DNA from: Pseudomonas lactis
Lineage (GTDB): Bacteria; Pseudomonadota; Gammaproteobacteria; Pseudomonadales; Pseudomonadaceae
Direction: 5' to 3'
Assembly (NCBI RefSeq): GCF_001439845.1
Contig: NZ_JYLO01000012.1
Location: forward strand, 124,001-188,000
DNA length: 64,000 bases
The number at the start of each line of letters is the position of its first letter. Positions within the stretch are counted from its first letter, which is position 1. The notes beneath the pieces are model-generated. The model ran no database searches. It was not told the origin of the DNA and saw only the letters and a list, made by a program, of their open reading frames with translations. Positions 8,325 through 18,400 of this stretch are shown one piece after another. The position numbers and the translations under genes are program-made.

Positions 8325-9692
8325 ATGGCAAAGGCCAAGCGCATGTACGGCTGCACGGAGTGCGGCGCGACCTTTCCCAAATGGGCGGGCCAGTGCTCCG
8401 AATGCGGCGCGTGGAACACCCTGACTGAAACCATGATCGAGAGCGGCGGTGCCGCAGCCCCCACCGGCCGTGCCGGTTGGACCGGGCAACAGGCGCAGAT
8501 CAAGACCCTGGCCGAAGTCAGCGTCGAAGAGATCCCGCGTTTTTCCACTGCCTCCGGCGAGCTGGACCGGGTACTGGGCGGCGGCCTGGTGGACGGCTCG
8601 GTGGTGCTGATCGGCGGTGACCCAGGCATCGGCAAGTCCACGATCCTGCTGCAAACCCTGTGCAGCATCGCCAGCCGCATGCCAGCGCTGTATGTCACCG
8701 GCGAAGAATCCCAGCAGCAAGTGGCCATGCGCGCCCGGCGCCTGGGCTTGCCTCAGGATCAGTTGCGGGTGATGACCGAAACCTGCATCGAAAGCATCAT
8801 CGCCACGGCGCGCATCGAAAAGCCCAAAGTCATGGTTATCGACTCGATCCAGACGATTTTCACCGAACAACTGCAATCGGCACCCGGCGGCGTGTCCCAG
8901 GTGCGCGAAAGCGCGGCGCTGCTGGTGCGTTACGCCAAGCAGAGCGGCACGGCGATCTTCCTGGTCGGCCACGTCACCAAGGAAGGCGCACTGGCCGGGC
9001 CACGGGTGTTGGAACACATGGTCGACACCGTGTTGTATTTCGAAGGGGAGTCCGACGGTCGCCTGCGCCTGCTACGGGCGGTGAAGAACCGCTTTGGCGC
9101 CGTCAACGAACTGGGTGTGTTCGCCATGACTGACCGTGGGCTGAAAGAAGTCTCGAACCCCTCGGCGATTTTTCTCACCCGCGCCCAGGAAGAAGTCCCA
9201 GGCAGTGTGGTGATGGCGACGTGGGAAGGCACCCGGCCGATGCTGGTGGAAGTCCAGGCGCTGGTGGATGACAGCCATTTGGCCAACCCACGGCGCGTCA
9301 CCCTGGGCCTGGACCAGAACCGCTTGGCGATGTTGCTGGCGGTGCTGCACCGGCATGGCGGCATTCCGACTCACGATCAGGATGTGTTCCTCAACGTGGT
9401 GGGCGGGGTCAAGGTGCTGGAGACCGCGTCCGACCTGGCGTTGATGGCGGCGGTGATGTCCAGCCTGCGTAACCGGCCGTTGCCCCATGACTTGCTGGTG
9501 TTTGGCGAGGTGGGTTTGTCGGGCGAAGTACGCCCGGTGCCGAGTGGGCAGGAGCGGTTGAAGGAAGCGGCCAAACATGGCTTCAAACGGGCGATTGTGC
9601 CCAAGGGCAATGCCCCGAAGGAGGCGCCGCCGGGGTTACAGATTATTGCTGTGACGCGGCTGGAGCAGGCGTTGGATGCGCTGTTCGAATAA
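8325..9692 (+). CDS. radA: DNA repair protein RadA (Sms)
   Basis: This 455-residue protein processes recombination intermediates and drives branch migration with RecA. It has the C4 zinc finger (Cys10, Cys13, Cys24, Cys27), a RecA-like ATPase core with Walker A GGDPGIGKST (about residues 90-99), the RadA-specific KNRFG motif, and a C-terminal Lon-protease-like domain (from about 280). Length is typical. A GGAGG site precedes the ATG. Confidence 0.97.
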   Translation: MAKAKRMYGCTECGATFPKWAGQCSECGAWNTLTETMIESGGAAAPTGRAGWTGQQAQIKTLAEVSVEEIPRFSTASGELDRVLGGGLVDGSVVLIGGDPGIGKSTILLQTLCSIASRMPALYVTGEESQQQVAMRARRLGLPQDQLRVMTETCIESIIATARIEKPKVMVIDSIQTIFTEQLQSAPGGVSQVRESAALLVRYAKQSGTAIFLVGHVTKEGALAGPRVLEHMVDTVLYFEGESDGRLRLLRAVKNRFGAVNELGVFAMTDRGLKEVSNPSAIFLTRAQEEVPGSVVMATWEGTRPMLVEVQALVDDSHLANPRRVTLGLDQNRLAMLLAVLHRHGGIPTHDQDVFLNVVGGVKVLETASDLALMAAVMSSLRNRPLPHDLLVFGEVGLSGEVRPVPSGQERLKEAAKHGFKRAIVPKGNAPKEAPPGLQIIAVTRLEQALDALFE

Positions 9693-9711
9693 TCCGCAAC
9701 ACTGCTGAACC

Positions 9712-9802
9712 CCTGTGGGAGCTGGCTTGCCTGCGATAGCGGCGGGTCAGCTTACCCATCCTTGTCTGATACACCGCCATCGCAGGCAAGCCAGCTCCCA
9801 CC
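9712..9802. repeat. REP pair, GGAGCTGGCTTGCCTGCGAT family
   Basis: Two inverted copies of the second REP type (9713-9737 and 9778-9800) lie between radA and the convergent mapZ gene. Confidence 0.85.
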
Positions 9803-9820
9803 CTTGATTCATGTTGGCAG

Positions 9821-10189
9821 CTAGATCTCCAGCAGGGCGCCCAGTTCGCGCTCCAGCTCTTGCTCATCACCCAGGTTCAGCTCAACGAACCTGCGCAAAT
9901 GGCTGATCGAATCCAGATCAATGTGTTTGCACACAAAGCCCAATTGACCCTGATCTTCATGGGTCAGCCGCGCTTGCAGCTTTATATGCGTCTTCTGGTC
10001 CAGGCGTATGTCGATGTCAAAGGGCAGCGCTTTATTCCCCTTCCAGTCGTCAGGCCGTTCCACCAGTAAACCTTTGAGTGATAGATCCAGCAGTTTCACC
10101 GGCCATTCGCTGCCGTTTTGCCGAAGTTCGGCCGTGGCATCAAAGGCAATCCGGCGGAAACGGCGACGTTCAGACGCATGCTCGGTCAT
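9821..10189 (-). CDS. mapZ: PilZ-domain c-di-GMP receptor, MapZ-like
   Basis: This 122-residue protein is a single PilZ domain. The c-di-GMP-binding arginine cluster RRRFRR is at residues 8-13 and the second motif DLSLKG at 35-40. In P. aeruginosa the PilZ protein in this position (next to radA and the cstA-like gene) is MapZ, which binds the chemotaxis methyltransferase CheR and alters flagellar switching. Both binding motifs are intact. The symbol is by synteny and length. Confidence 0.8.
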   Translation of the reverse strand: MTEHASERRRFRRIAFDATAELRQNGSEWPVKLLDLSLKGLLVERPDDWKGNKALPFDIDIRLDQKTHIKLQARLTHEDQGQLGFVCKHIDLDSISHLRRFVELNLGDEQELERELGALLEI

Positions 10190-10275
10190 GGTAAAGCCCT
10201 CTGTGAATGGGAGGAGTGTAGCCCCGGGCCATCAAGGGGTGATTATTTCGGCTTTTTTTTCCGGTTGAAGGCTCT

Positions 10276-10298
10276 AGACCAACGTAGGGGGCTGGTCT
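10276..10298. promoter_or_regulatory. Inverted repeat upstream of the cstA-like gene
   Basis: AGACCA and TGGTCT form a perfect 6-base inverted repeat with an 11-base spacer about 65 bases before the cstA-like start. It could be an operator or a leader hairpin; no regulator is identified. Confidence 0.35.
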
Positions 10299-10363
10299 TT
10301 AAGGCTAGTAGCGCTAAACTCGGGCTGGCTGTCCTTTCTGTCCACCCTGGCTGGAATATAAAA

Positions 10364-12430
10364 ATGAAAAATAATAATAGCCTGCTACGCCACTTACCCT
10401 GGCTGGTGCTGGCAATCGTAGGAGCGTGCGCCCTGGGCGTAGTGGCCTTGCGCCGCGGCGAGGCGATAAACGCCTTGTGGATTGTGGTCGCTGCAGTGGC
10501 CATCTACCTGGTTGCGTACCGTTACTACAGTCTGTTCATCGCCAACAACGTGATGCAACTCGACCCTCGGCGGGCAACCCCTGCGGTGGTCAACAACGAT
10601 GGTCTGGACTATGTGCCGACCAACAAACACATTCTTTTCGGTCACCACTTTGCGGCGATTGCCGGTGCAGGCCCGTTGGTCGGCCCGGTGCTGGCGGCGC
10701 AAATGGGCTATCTGCCCGGCACCCTCTGGCTGATTGCCGGGGTGGTGCTGGCCGGTGCGGTGCAAGACTTCATGGTCCTGTTCCTGTCCACCCGTCGTAA
10801 CGGCCGTTCCCTGGGGGATATGGTTCGCGAAGAGATGGGCCGCATTCCCGGGACCATCGCGCTGTTCGGCTGCTTCCTGATCATGATCATCATCCTCGCG
10901 GTGCTGGCGCTGATCGTGGTCAAGGCCCTGGCCGAGAGCCCATGGGGCATCTTCACGGTGATGGCGACCATCCCGATTGCGATGTTCATGGGCATCTACA
11001 TGCGCTACATCCGCCCGGGCCGCATCGGTGAAATCTCGATCATCGGTGTGCTGTTGCTGCTGGGTTCGATCTGGCTGGGCGGGCAGATTGCCGCTGACCC
11101 GGTGTGGGCCAAGGCGTTCACCTTCACCGGCATCCAGATCACCTGGATGCTGATCGGCTACGGTTTCGTGGCCGCTGTGCTGCCGGTGTGGCTGATCCTG
11201 GCGCCCCGCGACTACCTGTCGACGTTCCTGAAAATCGGCACCATCATCGCCCTGGCGATTGGCATCCTGGTCACCATGCCTGACCTGAAAATGCCGGCAC
11301 TCACCCAGTTCATCGACGGCACCGGCCCGGTGTGGAAGGGCGGCCTGTTCCCGTTCCTGTTCATCACCATTGCCTGTGGCGCGGTCTCCGGCTTCCATGC
11401 GCTGATCTCCTCGGGCACCACGCCCAAGCTGTTGGCCAGCGAAAGCCATGCCCGTTACATCGGTTACGGCGGCATGCTGATGGAGTCGTTCGTGGCCATC
11501 ATGGCGATGGTTGCCGCCTCGGTGATCGAGCCTGGTGTGTACTTCGCCATGAACAGCCCGGCCGCCATTGTCGGCACCGACGTGGTTACCGTGGCGCAGA
11601 CGGTCAGCAGTTGGGGCTTTGCCATTACGCCTGAGGCGCTCTCTGCCGTGGCCCACGATATCGGCGAAACCACCATCCTGGCGCGTGCCGGTGGTGCACC
11701 GACGTTGGCAGTGGGTATCGCGCAGATCCTGCACAGTGTGCTGCCGGGTGAAAACACCATGGCGTTCTGGTACCACTTCGCGATCCTGTTCGAAGCGCTG
11801 TTCATCCTCACGGCGGTCGACGCCGGTACCCGTGCCGGTCGTTTCATGCTGCAAGACCTGCTGGGTTCGTTCGTGCCGGCGCTCAAACGTACCGAGTCCT
11901 GGACCGCCAACCTGATCGCCACGGCCGGTTGCGTGGCCATGTGGGGCTACTTGCTGTACCAAGGTGTGATCGACCCGCTGGGCGGTATCAACACCTTGTG
12001 GCCGCTGTTCGGTATCTCCAACCAGATGCTGGCGGGTATCGCGCTGATGCTGGCGACCGTTGTGCTGATCAAAATGAAGCGCCAGCGCTACATCTGGGTG
12101 ACCATGTTGCCAGCGGTGTGGCTGTTGATCTGCACCACCACTGCGGGCTTCATCAAGCTGTTCGACGCCAACCCGGCGATCGGCTTCCTGTCGCTGGCCA
12201 AGAAATACAGCGATGCCCTGGCTAACGGCCAGATCCTGGCCCCGGCCAAGAGCATCGACCAGATGCAGCACGTGATCTGGAACGCCTACACCAACGCAAC
12301 GCTGACGGCGCTGTTCCTGTTCGTGGTGTTCAGCATCCTGTTCTATGCGCTCAAGGTGGGTGTCGCCGCCTGGGGCAACAAAGAGCGTACGGATAAAGAA
12401 GCCCCGTTCCAGGCTGTACCGGACGCGTAA
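10364..12430 (+). CDS. cstA: CstA-family carbon-starvation/pyruvate transporter
   Basis: This 688-residue polytopic protein (roughly 16-18 membrane segments) belongs to the CstA/BtsT family, whose E. coli members import pyruvate and peptides. Typical are the HFAAIAGAGPLVGPVLA segment (about residues 90-106) and the GFHALISSGTTPK segment. I chose the ATG at 10364 because the longer frame from 10118 is antisense to mapZ and the family starts with this short cytoplasmic segment. It is followed by a YjiX-type gene at 15 bases and a YjiA-type GTPase, the same trio as E. coli btsT-yjiX-yjiA. Confidence 0.9.
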   Translation: MKNNNSLLRHLPWLVLAIVGACALGVVALRRGEAINALWIVVAAVAIYLVAYRYYSLFIANNVMQLDPRRATPAVVNNDGLDYVPTNKHILFGHHFAAIAGAGPLVGPVLAAQMGYLPGTLWLIAGVVLAGAVQDFMVLFLSTRRNGRSLGDMVREEMGRIPGTIALFGCFLIMIIILAVLALIVVKALAESPWGIFTVMATIPIAMFMGIYMRYIRPGRIGEISIIGVLLLLGSIWLGGQIAADPVWAKAFTFTGIQITWMLIGYGFVAAVLPVWLILAPRDYLSTFLKIGTIIALAIGILVTMPDLKMPALTQFIDGTGPVWKGGLFPFLFITIACGAVSGFHALISSGTTPKLLASESHARYIGYGGMLMESFVAIMAMVAASVIEPGVYFAMNSPAAIVGTDVVTVAQTVSSWGFAITPEALSAVAHDIGETTILARAGGAPTLAVGIAQILHSVLPGENTMAFWYHFAILFEALFILTAVDAGTRAGRFMLQDLLGSFVPALKRTESWTANLIATAGCVAMWGYLLYQGVIDPLGGINTLWPLFGISNQMLAGIALMLATVVLIKMKRQRYIWVTMLPAVWLLICTTTAGFIKLFDANPAIGFLSLAKKYSDALANGQILAPAKSIDQMQHVIWNAYTNATLTALFLFVVFSILFYALKVGVAAWGNKERTDKEAPFQAVPDA

Positions 12431-12445
12431 ACGAGGATTGCAAAC

Positions 12446-12643
12446 ATGTTCAATGACATCAGTCGCCTCGGTAAATACCTCGGTCAGGCCGCCCGCCTGA
12501 TGGTCGGCATGCCCGACTACGACACCTACGTCGAGCATATGCAAACCAAACACCCGGACAAGCCGGTGATGGACTACAAGGCGTTCTTCCGGGAACGCCA
12601 GGAAGCCCGTTACGGCGGCAAGGGTGGGCCCAAGTGCTGCTGA
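12446..12643 (+). CDS. YbdD/YjiX small protein (DUF466)
   Basis: This 65-residue soluble protein has the family pattern VGMPDYDTYVEHM, the central HPDKPVMDYKAFFRERQEARYGG region and a C-terminal CC pair. YbdD/YjiX proteins are almost always encoded next to CstA-type transporters and are thought to assist them. It starts 15 bases after the transporter with an ACGAGGA site. The terminal Cys pair could bind metal; that is inference. Confidence 0.9.
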   Translation: MFNDISRLGKYLGQAARLMVGMPDYDTYVEHMQTKHPDKPVMDYKAFFRERQEARYGGKGGPKCC

Positions 12644-12670
12644 CCCGGTAACGCGGGCCAATGCAATATC

Positions 12671-12799
12671 CCTGTGGGAGCAGGGCTTTCTGTGGGAGCT
12701 GGCTTGCCTGCGATAGCATCACCTCGGTCTGACGCAAGCACCGAGTTGTCTGCATCGCAGGCAAGCCAGCTCCCACAGGGGCCTTTGCTCCCACATTTG
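12671..12799. repeat. REP pair within the cstA-yjiX/yjiA interval
   Basis: Two inverted GGAGCTGGCTTGCCTGCGAT elements (12692-12716 and 12753-12777) lie inside a further GTGGGAG/CTCCCAC inverted pair (12674 and 12788). The structure separates yjiX from the GTPase gene and may reduce read-through. Confidence 0.8.
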
Positions 12800-12827
12800 T
12801 TTCTGTGTTTCTTCAAGGAGAATCTCT

Positions 12828-13784
12828 TTGTCCTCTCCCATCCCCGTCACCATCCTCAGCGGCTTCCTCGGCGCCGGCAAGACCACCTTGCTGCGCCACC
12901 TGCTCAAAGCCGAGCACGGCTTGAAAATCGCCGTGATCGAAAACGAATTCAGTGATGCCGGTATCGACACCCAACTGCTGGGCGACGAGCCGGTGCAAGT
13001 GATGACCCTGTCCAACGGCTGCGTGTGCTGCACCATCCACACCGACCTGACCAAAGCCCTGTACCTGCTGCTGGAACGCCTGGACAGCGGCGAGATCGCC
13101 TTCGACCGGTTGGTGATCGAATGCACCGGCCTGGCCGACCCGGCGCCGGTGGCCCAGACCTTCTTCATCGACGAAGAACTGCGCGAGCGCTATATCCTCG
13201 ACGGCATCATCACCCTGGTGGATGCGGCCCACGCCGAGCATCACCTGACCCAGACCATCGCCCAGGCCCAGATCGGCTTTGCCGACCGCCTGTTGGTGAG
13301 CAAGCGCGACCTGGTAGACGACGCCAGCTTCGACGCCCTCAGCCAGCGCCTCACCCGCATCAACCGCCGTGCGCCGATTCGGGTGGTGGACCACGGCAAG
13401 ATTGACCTGGCCGAATTGCTGGATGTGCGCGGTTTCAACCTCAACGCCGGCATGAGCCTGCGCCCGGTCAGTGCAGCGCCGTCGGTCGACCGTATTTCCA
13501 GCCTGGTGCTGCGCACCGACCAGCCGCTGGATATCGACCGCCTCAGCGAGTTCATGAACGAACTGCTGGAAGACCATGGCAAGCAACTGCTGCGTTACAA
13601 AGGCGTGCTGAATATTGCCGGGGAGGATCGACGCATGGTGTTCCAGGGCGTGTTGAAGCTGTATGGCTTCGACTGGGATACCGAATGGGCCGAGGGCGAG
13701 GCGCGGGAGAGTGTGATTGTGTTTATTGCCGATGAGCTGCCCGAAGACAAGATCCGCCAAGGCTTTGCGCGGGTCTACCAATAA
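12828..13784 (+). CDS. yjiA: CobW/YjiA-family metal-dependent GTPase
   Basis: This 318-residue G3E GTPase belongs to the CobW/YjiA/ZNG metallochaperone group. Visible are Walker A GFLGAGKTT (12-20), the CxCC metal motif in NGCVCC (64-68), the ECTGLADP switch region, and the SKRD guanine-specificity motif. A CobW C-terminal domain follows from about residue 210. The start is the TTG at 12828, directly after a perfect AAGGAG; the protein then begins MSSPIPVTIL as in homologues. Position after the transporter pair is as in E. coli, where the partner's metal target is unknown. Confidence 0.9.
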   Translation: MSSPIPVTILSGFLGAGKTTLLRHLLKAEHGLKIAVIENEFSDAGIDTQLLGDEPVQVMTLSNGCVCCTIHTDLTKALYLLLERLDSGEIAFDRLVIECTGLADPAPVAQTFFIDEELRERYILDGIITLVDAAHAEHHLTQTIAQAQIGFADRLLVSKRDLVDDASFDALSQRLTRINRRAPIRVVDHGKIDLAELLDVRGFNLNAGMSLRPVSAAPSVDRISSLVLRTDQPLDIDRLSEFMNELLEDHGKQLLRYKGVLNIAGEDRRMVFQGVLKLYGFDWDTEWAEGEARESVIVFIADELPEDKIRQGFARVYQ

Positions 13785-13806
13785 ATCCGGCTTGAAATGC
13801 ACTCCA

Positions 13807-13898
13807 ATGTGGGAGCTGGCTTGCCTGCGATAGCGGCAGGTCAATCACTGATGGGCTGACTGCAAAACCACCATCGCAGGCAAGCCAGCTCCCACACT
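13807..13898. repeat. REP pair, GGAGCTGGCTTGCCTGCGAT family
   Basis: Inverted REP copies at 13810-13833 and 13873-13896 lie between the GTPase gene and the glyA terminator. Confidence 0.85.
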
Positions 13899-13925
13899 TG
13901 ACCCTGTTTCAAATTGAAATCGGCA

Positions 13926-13960
13926 TAAAAAAGCCCGGCACAAAAGCCGGGCTTTTTATT
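13926..13960 (-). terminator. glyA terminator
   Basis: The stem AAGCCCGGC-ACAAAA-GCCGGGCTT is flanked by A and T tracts and ends glyA transcription on the minus strand; it may also act on the plus strand. Confidence 0.9.
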
Positions 13961-13973
13961 CAAGCAACTGCAG

Positions 13974-15227
13974 TTACGCGCCGTATACCGGCAGCTTCTT
14001 GCAGATGGCCTTGACCTTCTCACGTACCGCGTCGATCACGGCTTCGTTGTTCAGGTCGGCCAGGATGTCGCAGATCCAGCCGGCCAGTTCCTTGCACTCA
14101 GCTTCCTTGAAACCACGGGTGGTCACAGCCGGAGTGCCGAAGCGCAGGCCGGAGGTGACGAACGGCGAACGTGGGTCGTTCGGCACGGAGTTCTTGTTCA
14201 CGGTGATGAAGGCTTTGCCCAGGGCAGCGTCAGCATCTTTACCGGAGATGTCCTGCTTGATCAGCGACAGCAGGAACAGGTGGTTTTCGGTACCGCCGGA
14301 CACCACGTCAAAACCGCGCTCGATGAACACGCTGGCCATGGTCTTGGCGTTCTTGACCACTTGCTGCTGGTAGGTCTTGAACTCAGGCTGCAGTGCTTCC
14401 TTGAAGCAGATCGCCTTGGCCGCGATCACGTGCTCCAGCGGGCCGCCTTGGGCGCCCGGGAAAACGGCGGAGTTGAGCTTCTTCTCGATCTCTGCGTTGG
14501 CACGCGCCAGGATCAGGCCGCCACGTGGACCGCGCAGGGTCTTGTGGGTCGTGGTGGTGACCACGTCAGCGTAAGGCACTGGGTTGGGGTAAACGCCCGC
14601 AGCTACTAGACCGGCCACGTGGGCCATGTCGACGAACAGGTAGGCACCCACCTTGTCGGCGATTTCACGGAAGCGTGGGAAATCCAGGATCTGCGAGTAG
14701 GCAGAGAAACCGGCCACGATCATTTTTGGCTTGTGCTCGACCGCCAGACGCTCGACTTCGTCGTAGTCGATCAGGCCGTTGGCATCGATACCGTACTGAA
14801 CGGCGTTGTACAGCTTGCCGGAGGACGAAACCGTGGCGCCGTGGGTCAGGTGACCACCGTGGGCCAGGCTCATGCCCAGGATGGTGTCGCCGCCTTGCAG
14901 CAGGGCCAGGTACACGGCGCTGTTGGCTTGGGAGCCGGCGTGTGGCTGGACGTTGGCGTAATCGGCGCCGAACAGCTCTTTTGCACGGTCGATGGCCAAC
15001 TGCTCAACCACGTCGACGTACTCGCAACCACCGTAGTAGCGCTTGCCTGGGTAGCCTTCGGCGTACTTGTTGGTCAGAACCGAACCTTGAGCCTCCATCA
15101 CCGCAGGGCTGGTGTAGTTTTCCGAAGCGATCAGCTCAATGTGCTCTTCCTGGCGCACGGCTTCTTGCTCCATGGCGGCGAAGAGATCGGCGTCGTACTT
15201 GGCAATAGTCAAATCACGGCTGAACAT
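13974..15227 (-). CDS. glyA: Serine hydroxymethyltransferase
   Basis: This 417-residue PLP enzyme converts serine and tetrahydrofolate to glycine and methylene-tetrahydrofolate. Clear signatures are IELIASENYTSP (about residues 30-41), THKTLRGPRGG containing the PLP lysine (about 230), and the length. Start at 15227 (MFSRDLTIAKYD) follows GAGG; four more upstream codons are open but not family-like. Pseudomonas usually has several glyA copies, and this locus corresponds to the one beside morA. Confidence 0.96.
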   Translation of the reverse strand: MFSRDLTIAKYDADLFAAMEQEAVRQEEHIELIASENYTSPAVMEAQGSVLTNKYAEGYPGKRYYGGCEYVDVVEQLAIDRAKELFGADYANVQPHAGSQANSAVYLALLQGGDTILGMSLAHGGHLTHGATVSSSGKLYNAVQYGIDANGLIDYDEVERLAVEHKPKMIVAGFSAYSQILDFPRFREIADKVGAYLFVDMAHVAGLVAAGVYPNPVPYADVVTTTTHKTLRGPRGGLILARANAEIEKKLNSAVFPGAQGGPLEHVIAAKAICFKEALQPEFKTYQQQVVKNAKTMASVFIERGFDVVSGGTENHLFLLSLIKQDISGKDADAALGKAFITVNKNSVPNDPRSPFVTSGLRFGTPAVTTRGFKEAECKELAGWICDILADLNNEAVIDAVREKVKAICKKLPVYGA

Positions 15228-15352
15228 GGCGGTCCTCAAGGATCGGGGGCAGAAAAGGAGGGCATTCTAACCCAATGGGTTTTAGATGGCATATGAAAGG
15301 ACATCATGTCGCGGACAAGTGGGGTTCATCTGGGGATAGGCGGTGTGTTGAC

Positions 15353-15448
15353 TAGCCCCTTCGCGAGCAAGCCCGCTCCCACATTCGAGCGCATTTCAAC
15401 GTTGGAACGCGGTCAAGTGTGGGAGCGGGCTTGCTCGCGAAGGGGTCA
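15353..15448. repeat. REP pair, GAGCGGGCTTGCTCGCGAA family
   Basis: Inverted copies at 15356-15382 and 15418-15444 lie between the glyA promoter side and the 3' end of morA. Confidence 0.85.
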
Positions 15449-15467
15449 TCAACTGCACCGCAAAATC

Positions 15468-18400
15468 TCAGTCAAACATGAACAGCGCATCATTACTGAA
15501 CTGCACCTCAAACCGATTCGCCGGCATTGGCCGCCCGAACAGGTAACCCTGCACCTCATCACAGCCATGCTCACGCAGGAAGTCCAACTGCTCATGGGTT
15601 TCCACGCCTTCGGCAATCACTGCCAGGTTCAGGCTGTGGGCCATGGCAATGATCGCCCGGGCAATCTGCGCGTCCTGCTCACCCGAGGGCAGGCCGTCGA
15701 CGAAGGTGCGGTCGATCTTCAGCACATCGATGGGGAATTGCTTGAGGTAGTTGAGCGACGAATAGCCGGTGCCAAAGTCGTCCACCGCGATGCTCAGGCC
15801 CAGGTTCTTCAGGCTGGCGAGGATCTGCAGGGCTTCGTTGACTTCGCGCATCAGGATGCTTTCGGTCAGCTCCAGCTCCAGGCACGCCGGCGGCAGGCCA
15901 GTGTCCTTGAGGATGGTAGCGATGCGCGTGCCCAACTGGCCGTCGGAGAACTGCCGTGCCGAAATGTTCACGGAAACTTTAGGCACGCGCACTTTGTTCT
16001 GGTGCCAGGCCTTGAGCTGGCGGCAGGCTTCGCTGATCACCCAGTCGCCGACATCCACCACCAGCCCGAGTTCTTCCAATACCGGGATGAAATCCCCAGG
16101 CGGCACCAGCCCGCGACGCGGGTGGCGCCAGCGCAGCAGGGCTTCGGCGCCGGTCAGGCGTTTGCCGTCGCCGCTGAATTGCGGCTGGTAATAGAGCACG
16201 AATTCGTTCTGGTCCAAGGCGTGGCGCAGGTCGCTTTCCAGCTCCAGGCGCTCCAGGGCGCTGGCGTTCATGTCGGCCTGGTAGAACTGGAAGTTGTTCT
16301 TGCCGCGTTCTTTAGCGTGATACATCGCCGTGTCGGCGTTTTTCATCAGTTGGCTCAGCTCGTTGCCGTCTTGCGGGCTCAGGGCGATGCCGATACTGGC
16401 GGTCACGAAGAACTCGCGGCCTTCGAGCACGAATGGCTTCACCAGGCTGGCCAGAATCTGCTCGGCCACATGGATCGCACGGTTCAGCGCCATTTCGCGG
16501 CTGACCCGTGGTTGCAAAAGCAGGGTGAATTCGTCGCCGCCCATGCGCGCCACGGTGTCGTCTTCGGCCACACAGCCGAGCAGGCGCGTGGCCATTTCCT
16601 TGAGCATACGGTCGCCGGCCGCGTGGCCGAGGGAGTCGTTGATCGGCTTGAAGCGGTCGAGGTCGAGGAACATCAGCACCACCCACGACTTCTGCCGTTC
16701 GGCGGACTGCAACGCGGTGTGCAGACGGTCCTGGAACAGGGTGCGGTTGGGCAGGTGGGTCAGGGCGTCGTAGTAGGCCAGGCGGTGGATGCGCTGCTCA
16801 CTGGCCTTGCGCTCGCTGATATCGCTGAAGAAACACACGTAGCTGGCCAGGTCGCCTTCGTCGTCGAACACCGCGGTAATGCCGACCCAGGCCGGGTAAT
16901 GCTCGCCATTGAGACGCTTGAGCCACACCTCGCCTTCCCAGGTGCTGTGCTGGTGCAATTGTTTGAGCACATAACGCAGGTGGGCTTCCTGCTGCTCATC
17001 GACGGTGAGCATATTGGGCAACTGGTCGAGCACATCGCTCACCGCATAGCCGCTGACCCGGCTGAACGCCTCGTTGGCCTGCACGATGTAACCGGCCGGG
17101 TCGGTGATCAGGATCGCCGAGGTGGAATGTTCGAATACCGTGGCCGCCATGCGCAGGTCTTTTTCGGCGCGGCGTTGCTGGCTGATATCGCGGCCCACGC
17201 CGAGGATGCCTTCAAACGCGCCATGTTCATCCCACACCAGCACCAGGCGCAGCTCTATCGGCACCTTGCGTCCGTCGGCGCGCAGGCAGTCGAACAGAAA
17301 CAGTTGGGTCTGCACTTCATCGCGCAAGGTGTTCAAGGCGTCGGGGTTGCCGAGGGCGCGGCTGACCTGCTCCATCAGGCTGTAAATGCCGGTCAACTGC
17401 TGCGGGTTGGCAACGATTGACTGCCAGCCGTTCTTGAACACCCAGTCCACGTCATAGCCCAGCACGGTGTTGACCGAGGGGCTGATGTAGTTGAGCGCCA
17501 GTTGGCTGTCGGTGGAGCAGATCACGTCGCTGATGCTTTCGGCCAGCATCCGGTAGCGCTGTTCACTGTCGCGCAGCGATTCACTGGCCTCGATCTGGTC
17601 GGTGATGTCCTTGGCCACGCCGATGATCCGAGTGACCACCGTAGACGTATCCCGGGCCAGGGCCTGCTCGCGGATGTCGAAGCGGCGCCACTGGTTATTG
17701 CGGTGGCGAAAGCGCAGTTGGCAGTGCAGTTGGGTGGTGTAAGCGGCTTGGCGTTGCTGCTGACGCAAGTCGTGGTAATGCTCGGCGTCTTCGGGGTGCA
17801 GCAGGATTTCCCAGAAGTACTCGCCCATTTGCTGCAGTTCGGCCTTGTTGTAGCCCAAGGTGTGGCCCAGATGATGGTTGCTGAAAATCATGCGCTGGCT
17901 GATCACATCCTGCACATACAGGTGATCGGGCACCGTGCGCACCACATCCGACCAGAAGCTTTCACGCTCCACCAGCGACAGTTCGATCAGCTTGCGGCTG
18001 GTGATGTCGCTGATGCTGAGGATCACCGCCTTGACGTCATCTTGCTGCTCCGGCAAACGCATCACCAGCCACAGGTACTGTTCGTTGCCGGCCACGTCGT
18101 TGAGCTGGATTTCCAGCTCCAGCTGTTTTTGCCGGGTCAGTACGGCTTCCAGCACCTGATAGCCGATGGACGTAGCATTGCTCGGGCAATCATCGATCAG
18201 GCGCTCCCAGGCTTGCTCGCAGGACGCGACGTTCAGCAGGCGCACGGCCATCTGGTTGACCTCGGTGACGCGCAACTCCTTGAGCAGTTGCTTGCGCTGC
18301 GTGGGGTTGGCCTGCAACCAAGCGTGCAACTGCTCGCGGCTTTGCACCTGGGTTTTGTCGCAAAACGCCTTGAGCCCCGACAGGTCCAGCACGCACAAGG

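Noticed and set aside
10394..12661. 755-codon open frame opposite the cstA-like gene
   Set aside because: The translation is His/Gln/Arg-rich low-complexity sequence typical of an antisense shadow.
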